The notes under the pieces are model-generated. The model made no database searches, was not told the origin of the DNA, and saw nothing but the letters and a program-made list of their open reading frames with translations. Positions 6,967-11,759 of a DNA stretch of 11,759 nt are shown one piece after another (positions within the stretch are counted from its first letter, which is position 1; every line of letters starts with the position of its first letter). The stretch comes from Ruminococcus difficilis (GTDB lineage Bacteria; Bacillota_A; Clostridia; Oscillospirales; Acutalibacteraceae). Location: contig NZ_JAEQMG010000052.1 in NCBI RefSeq assembly GCF_016680995.1, positions 1 to 11,759 of the forward strand, given 5' to 3'. Position numbers and translations under genes: made by a program.

Positions 6967-7155
6967 GAGAGTGGAGAGTTAAGAGTTGAGAGTGGAGTGA
7001 ATGGCGGGCTCTGCCCACACCCGATTTATATTGATTGAGGAAACGTTTTGTTTGAAAAATCAAGCCAATACTTATTCAGTCGGGCACCGATTTATCCGAA
7101 AAGCCGCTCTTTCCGTGCGACATTCACTTAACTCTCAACTCTCCGCTCTTAACTC
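6967..7155. repeat. Heptamer-armed inverted repeat, copy B (189 bp), between fumarase subunit genes
   Basis: Left arm of 7-bp units (AGTGGAG, AGTTAAG, AGTTGAG, AGTGGAG) then TGAATGGCGGGC. Right arm, read on the minus strand, AGTTAAG, AGCGGAG, AGTTGAG, AGTTAAG then TGAATG. The right arm starts immediately after the alpha-subunit stop codon. The core beside the left arm, a GGGC-TCT-GCCC hairpin with CCCGATTTATATTG, is shared with copy A; the interior 7036-7118 is not. No gene-like frame. It could fold into a long stem in the fumarase mRNA. Confidence 0.75.
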
Positions 7156-8004
7156 TTAAATTTCAACGCTTGCGTGGCGCGCCGCGTGGCAGCAGATGTT
7201 TACCGCAACGGGCATTCCGGCGATGTGGGTCGGCGAGGTTTCTATATTAACGCCGAGAGCGGTTGTGCTGCCGCCGAGTCCCGCGGGTCCGAAGCCCATC
7301 TTGTTTATCTCGCCGAGCAGCTCATCCTCCAGAGCGGCGTATCTCGGATCGGGGTTTGAGGTGTCTATCGCGCGGAAGGTCGCCTTTTTCGCGAGCTGAG
7401 CCGCGCGTTCAAAGGTGCCGCCTATTCCCACGCCGACAACTATCGGAGGACACGGGTTCGGTCCTGCCTTGAATACGGTGTCGAGAATAAACTGCTTTAC
7501 GCCCTCAACGCCGTAGGACGGGGTGAGCATTTTTATCGCGGACATGTTCTCGCTGCCGAAGCCCTTGCCGCCTGCTGTGATGCGTATCTTGTCGCCCCTG
7601 ACGATCTTGGTGTGGATAATAGCCGGCGTGTTGTCCTTGGTGTTGACGCGGTCGAAAACAGGGTCGCTTACAACGCTCTTGCGCAGGTAGCCGTCGCGGT
7701 ACGCCTGACGCACGCCCTCTGTGACAGCCTCGTCAAAATCTCCGTCGACGCAGACCTTGTCGCCGTACTCGACAAAGAGCACAGCCATGCCGGTATCCTG
7801 ACAGAGCGGAATTTCCTCCTCGGCGGCAATGCGGTCGTTCTCGATTATCTGCGAGAGAACGCTTTTGCCAACGGGCGATTTCTCGTTATCGCGGGCTTTG
7901 CTGAGCGCGCAGAGAATGTCGCTGCCGATAAAGTAGTTGCAGTCCGTAAAAAGCTTTTTCACAGCCGAGGTGATCTCTTCGGCGGAAATCGCGCGGAATT
8001 CCAT
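7156..8004 (-). CDS. fumA: Fe-S fumarate hydratase (class I), alpha subunit
   Basis: Alpha subunit, carrying the [4Fe-4S] cluster, of the class I fumarase (TtdA-related). 282 residues, normal. The three cluster-ligand cysteine regions are seen: Cys68 in [11 protein letters not shown], Cys185 in [14 protein letters not shown], and Cys271/Cys272 in [27 protein letters not shown] at 145-160 and [16 protein letters not shown] at 239-254 are further family motifs. The start ATG has AAAGGAT 7 nt upstream. It has its own promoter, divergent from the two-component system; the beta gene follows downstream. In strict anaerobes this enzyme works in either direction of the partial TCA pathway, including succinate formation. 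Substrate (fumarate or tartrate) is not decided by sequence alone. Confidence 0.93.
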   Translation of the reverse strand: MEFRAISAEEITSAVKKLFTDCNYFIGSDILCALSKARDNEKSPVGKSVLSQIIENDRIAAEEEIPLCQDTGMAVLFVEYGDKVCVDGDFDEAVTEGVRQAYRDGYLRKSVVSDPVFDRVNTKDNTPAIIHTKIVRGDKIRITAGGKGFGSENMSAIKMLTPSYGVEGVKQFILDTVFKAGPNPCPPIVVGVGIGGTFERAAQLAKKATFRAIDTSNPDPRYAALEDELLGEINKMGFGPAGLGGSTTALGVNIETSPTHIAGMPVAVNICCHAARHASVEI

Positions 8005-8038
8005 AGTATCAATCCTTTCGGTATATATAGCCTATACT

Positions 8039-8067
8039 ATTATAAATTATTTTTGAAACTATTTCAA
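8039..8067 (-). promoter_or_regulatory. Promoter of the fumarase alpha/beta genes
   Basis: On the minus strand TTGAAA (8067-8062), a 17-bp spacer, and consensus TATAAT (8044-8039). The predicted start near 8032 gives a leader of about 28 nt. The -35 box is one half of the inverted repeat at 8053-8067. Confidence 0.75.
8053..8067. promoter_or_regulatory. Inverted repeat TTGAAA-CTA-TTTCAA, possible operator
   Basis: Perfect 6-bp arms with a 3-bp centre, lying over the fumarase -35 box and at the -35 distance from the regulator -10 box. It may be a regulator binding site between the divergent genes, or simply a -35 box with a chance mirror. Confidence 0.35.
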
Positions 8068-8081
8068 TACTGATAAATTTA

Positions 8082-8090
8082 TGATATAAT
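8082..8090 (+). promoter_or_regulatory. Extended -10 promoter of the two-component system
   Basis: TGA-TATAAT: the TG motif at 8082-8083 and the consensus -10 at 8085-8090. The -35 region (TTTCAA, 8062-8067, 17-bp spacing) is poor, as is common when an extended -10 is present. The start is expected near 8097, with a leader of about 75 nt. Confidence 0.6.
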
Positions 8091-8113
8091 AACTGTGAGT
8101 ATACATATTTCTG

Positions 8114-8127
8114 TCACATTTATGTGA
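8114..8127. promoter_or_regulatory. Perfect palindrome TCACATTTATGTGA in the regulator leader
   Basis: Two 6-bp arms, TCACAT and ATGTGA, separated by TT, about 17 nt downstream of the predicted start of the response-regulator mRNA. It could be an operator, for example for autoregulation, or a small leader hairpin. No factor can be named from the sequence. Confidence 0.3.
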
Positions 8128-8172
8128 TATAAAGATGGCAGAACCCAAAACTGCGAAAAGGAGAACGTTAAT

Positions 8173-8853
8173 ATGCCTAAAATATTAGTTGTTGACGACG
8201 AATACCGCATTCGTCAGATTATCAGAAAATACGCCGAGTTTGAGGGCTACGAGGTTGCCGAGGCGGTAGACGGTATGCAGGCGATAGAGGTCTGCCGCAA
8301 AAACAAATACGACCTCATTATCATGGACGTTATGATGCCCGAGCTCGACGGTTTTTCAGCCTGCCGCGAGATACGCAAATTCTGTTCGTCGCCTATCATC
8401 ATGCTCTCTGCGCGCGGCGAGGAATACGACAAGATCCACGGCTTTGAGCTCGGCTCGGACGACTACGTCGTAAAGCCCTTCTCGCCCAAGGAGCTTATGA
8501 TGCGCGTCGCGGCGGTCATCAAGCGTTCGGGCGGCGGCGCCGAGGAGCAGAAGCGCGACGTTTACACCTTCAAGGGACTTGTCATCGACTTCTCGGCGCG
8601 AATCGTCACCGTCGACGGCGCACGCGTTGAAATGACGCCAAAGGAATACGAGCTGCTGTTTTACATGGTGCGCAACAAGGGTCTTGCGCTCACACGCGAG
8701 AGCCTGATAAGCGAGGTCTGGGGTTACGACTTCTTCGGCGACGAGCGCACCCTCGACACCCACATCAAGCTGCTTCGCAAAAGCCTCGGCGCGTACAGCA
8801 AGTGCATTGTGACTCTGAGAGGAGTTGGCTACCGCTTTGAAGAGGTTGTTTAA
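8173..8853 (+). CDS. OmpR/PhoB-family response regulator
   Basis: DNA-binding response regulator, 226 residues, cytoplasmic. Receiver domain about 1-118: acidic pair Asp8/Asp9, phosphoacceptor Asp52 in IIMDVMMPELDG, Ser79 in MLSARGEE, and Lys101 in VVKPFSPKEL. C-terminal winged-helix (Trans_reg_C) domain about 128-225, with MTPKEYELLFYMVRNKG, the recognition-helix region DERTLDTHIKLLRKSLG, and the terminal VGYRFEE. The ribosome binding site AAAGGAG precedes the ATG. It is followed by the partner kinase, whose start lies inside the end of this gene, so the two are made together. It belongs to the large class with PhoB, WalR and VanR; the regulon cannot be deduced. The fumarase genes divergent from it are one possible target (inference). 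Confidence 0.95.
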   Translation: MPKILVVDDEYRIRQIIRKYAEFEGYEVAEAVDGMQAIEVCRKNKYDLIIMDVMMPELDGFSACREIRKFCSSPIIMLSARGEEYDKIHGFELGSDDYVVKPFSPKELMMRVAAVIKRSGGGAEEQKRDVYTFKGLVIDFSARIVTVDGARVEMTPKEYELLFYMVRNKGLALTRESLISEVWGYDFFGDERTLDTHIKLLRKSLGAYSKCIVTLRGVGYRFEEVV

Positions 8854-10414
8854 ACGGCGTCCTGCCACGCTTCACTTCAAGCTGCTGGCGTACTTTCTGC
8901 TATTCGGCGCGATAATCCTTGTGCTGCTGTGGGTGTTCCAGAGCTTTTTGCTGAAGCCCTACTACACCACCAAAAAGTCAAAGAGCGTTCAGCAGAGCGC
9001 CGAGAGGATAGTAAAGGCTATTGAGCAGAACAAGAACATCTGGACGACTATCGACAACGTTGCAAGCTACAATTCGCTGACCGTCAGCGTTTACGGCACC
9101 GAGTCGGTGCTGGGCTTTGCCTCGCCGATTTACGAGATAAACTACGACAATCCCGTCGCAAGACTCAGCGTCGAGACCCACGAGATCAATTCCTACTACC
9201 TCCTCGCAAGGCAAAACGGCGGCACCTACATGACGGTGGACTCAAACTCCGTCGCCGATATCGCGCGGCAGAAAATCGAGAACCTGCGCAACGCGTTTTC
9301 GGGAGCGTCCGGCGACAGCGCAGCGCCCGAGGTGCACTACAAGTCGAGCACTACCGACAACGTTGAAAACATGGTCTACGCCGCCATAGCCGCAAAGCCC
9401 GACGGCGAGGAGATGTTCCTGCTCGTCACCTCGTCGATAACGCCGCTGAGCAACACCCTCGACATTATCCAGGGTCAGCTTTTGTGGGTATCTATCGCGT
9501 ACATCATTCTTTCGGTCATCTTCTCGCTCTTTGCGAGCATGCGTATCGCGCGGCCTATCTCCAAGACCAACAGCGCCGCCAAGGAGCTTGCGAAAAAGAA
9601 CTACGAGGTCGACTTCAACGCGCGCGGTTATCTCGAGGTAGAGGAGCTTAACGGCACCCTCAACTACGCCAAAACCGAGCTTGCCGCAACCGAAAAGCTG
9701 CAGCGCGAGCTGATTGCGAACATCTCGCACGATCTGCGCACTCCGCTTACGATGATAACGGGCTACGGCGAGGTCATGCGCGACCTGCCCGGCGAGAACA
9801 CGCCCGAAAATATTCAGATAATTATCGACGAGGCAACGCGCCTTTCGACCCTCGTCAACGACCTTCTCGACCTCTCAAAGCTGCAGTCGGGCGCATTGCA
9901 GGCTGAGAAAAAGGAATTCTGCCTTACCGACAGCATCCGCGAGATTTTCAGCCGCTACTCAAAGCTCGTTGAACAGGACGGCTACAACATCATCTTCGAG
10001 GCAAAGGAGAACGTCTACATCAACGCCGACGAGCTGCGTATCTCGCAGGTTGTATATAATCTTGTGAACAACGCGGTCAACCACGTCGGCGAGGACAAGA
10101 CCGTCATCGTCACCCAGACCGTAAGCAAGGGCAAGGCGCTGATAGAGGTGACCGACCACGGCGAGGGCATTCCCGCCGACAAGCTCGAGTACATCTGGGA
10201 GCGCTACTACAAGGTCGACAAGGAGCACAGGCGCGGCGTGATAGGTTCGGGCTTGGGACTCTCTATCGTAAAGAGCATTCTCGACGCCCACAACGCGCGC
10301 TACGGCGTAAGGTCTGCCCTCGGCAAGGGCAGCACGTTCTGGTTCGAGATCAAAATCGAAAGAACGGAAAAAGCCTCCCTTGGTAATGGAGGTGGCACGG
10401 CGTTTGCGCCGTGA
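8837..10414 (+). CDS. Membrane sensor histidine kinase with repeat-derived C-terminus
   Basis: Partner kinase of the preceding regulator, 525 residues from TTG 8837. TM1 about 16-39, extracytoplasmic sensor region about 40-214, TM2 about 215-235, HAMP linker about 236-290, HisKA domain with His298 in ANISHDLRTPLT, and HATPase_c domain with N-box Asn412 (YNLVNNAVNH), G1 DHGEG at 440-444, and G2 GSGLGLS at 470-476. The FWFEIK end of the ATPase domain is at about 501-506. The last 14 residues, from about 512 and ending GGGTAFAP, together with the TGA stop, are encoded by a MITE-like repeat. Start: TTG 8837 has AGGAG 12 nt upstream; TTG 8825 is in frame but abuts the AGGAG with no spacing. There is no ATG near this end. 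The sensor region (175 residues) shows no domain I can name; ligand unknown. Confidence 0.92.
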   Translation: MKRLFKRRPATLHFKLLAYFLLFGAIILVLLWVFQSFLLKPYYTTKKSKSVQQSAERIVKAIEQNKNIWTTIDNVASYNSLTVSVYGTESVLGFASPIYEINYDNPVARLSVETHEINSYYLLARQNGGTYMTVDSNSVADIARQKIENLRNAFSGASGDSAAPEVHYKSSTTDNVENMVYAAIAAKPDGEEMFLLVTSSITPLSNTLDIIQGQLLWVSIAYIILSVIFSLFASMRIARPISKTNSAAKELAKKNYEVDFNARGYLEVEELNGTLNYAKTELAATEKLQRELIANISHDLRTPLTMITGYGEVMRDLPGENTPENIQIIIDEATRLSTLVNDLLDLSKLQSGALQAEKKEFCLTDSIREIFSRYSKLVEQDGYNIIFEAKENVYINADELRISQVVYNLVNNAVNHVGEDKTVIVTQTVSKGKALIEVTDHGEGIPADKLEYIWERYYKVDKEHRRGVIGSGLGLSIVKSILDAHNARYGVRSALGKGSTFWFEIKIERTEKASLGNGGGTAFAP

Positions 10415-10570
10415 CGGAGGATTTACACGGCAGGTGTTATCCGCACTTGGAGAACATCTCCCGATAAAACACAGCGTTTGTTAATAACAACAAAATCGGC
10501 GGTTACGGACAGCGCGGTGCATAAATCCTCAGTCAGCTGCGCTGACAGCTTCTTTACTAAAGGAGCCTTT
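10369..10570. mobile_element. MITE-like palindromic element 2 (about 202 bp), overlaps kinase 3' end
   Basis: The left end AAAGCCTCCCTTGGTAATGG pairs imperfectly with the right end, whose reverse complement begins AAAGGCTCCTTTAGTAAAG. Inner hairpins are CACGGCG-TTTG-CGCCGTG on the left and GTCAGC-TGC-GCTGAC on the right. GAGGATTTA (10417-10425) then pairs with TAAATCCTC (10522-10530). The core 10426-10521 has no gene. It shares both end types with the element at 6212-6375: one end with GGAGGTGGC...CGGCG, the other with AGCTGTC...GACTGA. It is a non-autonomous element, with no transposase here. No clear target-site duplication is visible. Confidence 0.8.
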
Positions 10571-10575
10571 AAATC

Positions 10576-10607
10576 AAAAAATCAGGACGGTTCGTTTGAG
10601 CCGTCCT
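10576..10607 (-). terminator. Terminator of metG-tatD
   Basis: A 10-bp stem AGGACGGTTC (10584-10593) with GAGCCGTCCT (10598-10607), with one G-T wobble and loop GTTT. Reading the minus strand, the hairpin is followed by GATTTTTTGATTT, a T tract, so it ends transcription from tatD (stop at 10622). In the + direction the downstream sequence GTTGATTTAT makes a weaker stop for the kinase transcript. Confidence 0.8.
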
Positions 10608-10621
10608 GTTGATTTATACGT

Positions 10622-11386
10622 TTAATTTTCAATCGAGTAAAACCGCTTTGCGTTTTCGGCGGTGATGTCGAGCACCTGCTGCGCCGTCATATCTCTGAGC
10701 TGAGCGATTTTTTCAGCGGCAAAGATTATCATCGAGCTGTCGCAGCGCTTTCCGCGAAACGGCACCGGCGCCATGTACGGCGCGTCGGTTTCGAGCAGCA
10801 GCCTGTCGAGCGGTATCTCCGACGCGACCTCAACGCTGTGACGCGCGTTTTTGAACGTGACAACGCCGCCTAAGCTGATGTACATCCCCATGCGCACCGC
10901 CTCTCTCATCAGCTCGACGCTGCCCGAAAAGCAGTGGACAAGAGCGTTCGGGCGGTACCTGCGCAGCAGGTCGAATACGTCGCCGTGAGCCTCTCTGTCG
11001 TGAACGATTATCGGCATTTTGAGGTCGAGCGAAAGCTTTAGCTGTTCCTCAAACACGCGCTTTTGCAGCTCGCGCGGAATATCCCAGTGGTAGTCAAGAC
11101 CCGTTTCGCCTACAGCCACCACCTTCGGGTGTTTTGTCAGCTCCGCGATCTGATCGAGGTAATCGCCGGGCAGGTTCTCGAGGTTCTCGGGGTGCACCCC
11201 GACAGCCGCGTACATGAAGCCGTACTTCTCCGCCATTGCGATAACGCGCTTTGCGTTTTCGATATCGACGGAGTTGTTCACAACGCCGCACACTCCCTTT
11301 TCGGGAAGCGAGCCGAGCAGCGCGTCTCTGTCCTCGTCGAACCAGCCGTCGTCGTAATGTGCGTGCGAGTCGAAGATATTGTTCAT
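10622..11386 (-). CDS. tatD: TatD-family metal-dependent hydrolase (DNase)
   Basis: TIM-barrel metallohydrolase of the TatD family, 254 residues, the usual size; members act as metal-dependent 3'-5' deoxyribonucleases, with roles in DNA repair or DNA degradation. Metal ligands are all present: His8 and His10 (DSHAHYD), Glu94 (VGETGLDYHW), His129 (IIVHDRE), His151 (VHCFSGS), and Asp201 (LLETDAPYMAP). Cytoplasmic, with no signal peptide. The neighbour upstream is metG, the common Firmicutes arrangement. The ATG start fits family N-termini, but no AGGAG-like sequence lies in the 20 nt before it, an oddity explained by the repeat inserted just upstream. Whether the native substrate is DNA cannot be told from sequence. 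Confidence 0.94.
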   Translation of the reverse strand: MNNIFDSHAHYDDGWFDEDRDALLGSLPEKGVCGVVNNSVDIENAKRVIAMAEKYGFMYAAVGVHPENLENLPGDYLDQIAELTKHPKVVAVGETGLDYHWDIPRELQKRVFEEQLKLSLDLKMPIIVHDREAHGDVFDLLRRYRPNALVHCFSGSVELMREAVRMGMYISLGGVVTFKNARHSVEVASEIPLDRLLLETDAPYMAPVPFRGKRCDSSMIIFAAEKIAQLRDMTAQQVLDITAENAKRFYSIEN

Positions 11387-11400
11387 AGTATTTATTCGGT

Positions 11401-11484
11401 GGTTAGTAGTTGGCAGTTGGCAGTATGCGTCAGCTTAGATCGAACTCCCGGCCAACTGCCTACTGCCCAACTACCTGCTAACAA
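11401..11484. repeat. Heptamer-armed inverted repeat, type C, between metG and tatD
   Basis: The left arm has tandem 7-bp units AGTTGGC, AGTTGGC, AGTATGC after GGTTAGT. The right arm read on the minus strand has GTTAGCAGGTAGTTGGGC, AGTAGGC, AGTTGGC, giving an imperfect inverted repeat of about 84 bp around a core of about 35 bp. It has the same architecture as copies A and B (7-bp units in inverted arms close after a stop codon) but a different unit, so it is either a separate family or a diverged one. Non-coding. Confidence 0.65.
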
Positions 11485-11494
11485 CTTTCTCTCC

Positions 11495-11759
11495 TTAACA
11501 TATTTTCGCGCCTGCGGGCATACCGTCTATTGTGAGCACCTGAAGCTTCTCGTCCTTGCCCTCGCCCTCAACGGCGGAGAGGATCATTCCGTGGCTTTCA
11601 ACGCCGCAGAGCTTTACGGGCTTGAGGTTCGATACGAACAAAATCTTTTTGCCTACCAGCTCCTCGGGCTGATAGAACATCGCGATGCCGCTCACGATGG
11701 TGCGCTCGTCGGCTCCGTCAAAGATAGTGAACTTGAGCAGCTTTTTGGACTTCTTCACC
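11495..11759 (-). CDS. metG: Methionyl-tRNA synthetase, C-terminal part (5' end beyond window)
   Basis: The last 88 or so codons of a gene entering from the right edge. The residues form the C-terminal tRNA-binding (EMAP-II/Trbp111-like, OB-fold) domain of Met[46 protein letters not shown] and a hydrophobic end. This domain also exists as stand-alone proteins or in other synthetases, but position directly upstream of tatD supports metG, which charges tRNA-Met. The GTG at 11758 is only the window edge, not a start. The catalytic domain (HIGH and KMSKS motifs) is outside the window. The stop is followed at once by GGAGAG and then repeat C. Confidence 0.85.
   Translation of the reverse strand, partial: VKKSKKLLKFTIFDGADERTIVSGIAMFYQPEELVGKKILFVSNLKPVKLCGVESHGMILSAVEGEGKDEKLQVLTIDGMPAGAKIC

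Noticed and set aside
6938..7063. N-terminal extension of the fumarase beta subunit
   Set aside because: The extra 42 residues are translated from repeat B and the ribosome binding site. AAAGGAG lies directly before ATG 6937, which gives the family N-terminus.
11495..11758. A complete small tRNA-binding protein starting with GTG at the window edge
   Set aside because: The GTG is the last complete codon in the window and has no visible upstream signal. The tatD neighbour and sequence fit the end of metG, so it is treated as partial.

Overview
The window looks like a chromosomal housekeeping stretch from a Gram-positive member of the Clostridia, most likely a gut or rumen Oscillospirales/Ruminococcaceae-type organism. 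This is an inference. It rests on strong AGGAG-type ribosome binding sites, TTG starts, a two-subunit oxygen-sensitive Fe-S fumarase, a C_GCAxxG_C_C protein, and palindromic intergenic repeats of the AAAGGCTCC.../...GGAGCCTTT kind that I associate with this group. No phage, plasmid, transposase, CRISPR or toxin gene is visible.

Layout. On the + strand, ilvB (acetolactate synthase large subunit) ends at a strong hairpin. It converges on a small C_GCAxxG_C_C cysteine-rich protein gene (-), which is divergent from a sirtuin deacylase gene (+); their two promoters lie back to back with the -35 boxes 2 bp apart. A heptamer-built inverted repeat and a bidirectional terminator follow. Next comes a tight minus-strand operon, ddl-murF-upp: D-Ala-D-Ala ligase, the enzyme that attaches the dipeptide to the UDP-MurNAc peptide, and uracil phosphoribosyltransferase. 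Upstream of it a minus-strand pair encodes the alpha and beta subunits of an Fe-S fumarase-type hydro-lyase; a 189-bp repeat sits between the two subunit genes and a MITE-like element lies just after the beta gene. Divergent from the fumarase is an OmpR-type response regulator/histidine kinase pair (+). The last codons of the kinase lie inside a second MITE-like element. The window ends with tatD and the 3' end of metG (-), separated by a third heptamer-type repeat.

How the genes fit together. ddl and murF do consecutive steps of peptidoglycan precursor synthesis and share one promoter; upp is cotranscribed and its start nearly touches the murF stop. The fumarase subunits form one enzyme of central C4-dicarboxylate metabolism. 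metG-tatD is a widely conserved neighbourhood in Firmicutes. The two-component system has no target that the sequence reveals.

The protein-coding content is ordinary, and I found no new defence, metabolic or mobile system. What deserves a second look is between the genes. Five non-coding palindromic elements from at least two families (possibly three) each begin at, or within about 12 nt of, the 3' end of a gene. One has been read into the C-terminus of a sensor kinase, one splits a two-subunit enzyme operon, and one seems to have separated tatD from a Shine-Dalgarno sequence. No gap between genes exceeds 300 bases.
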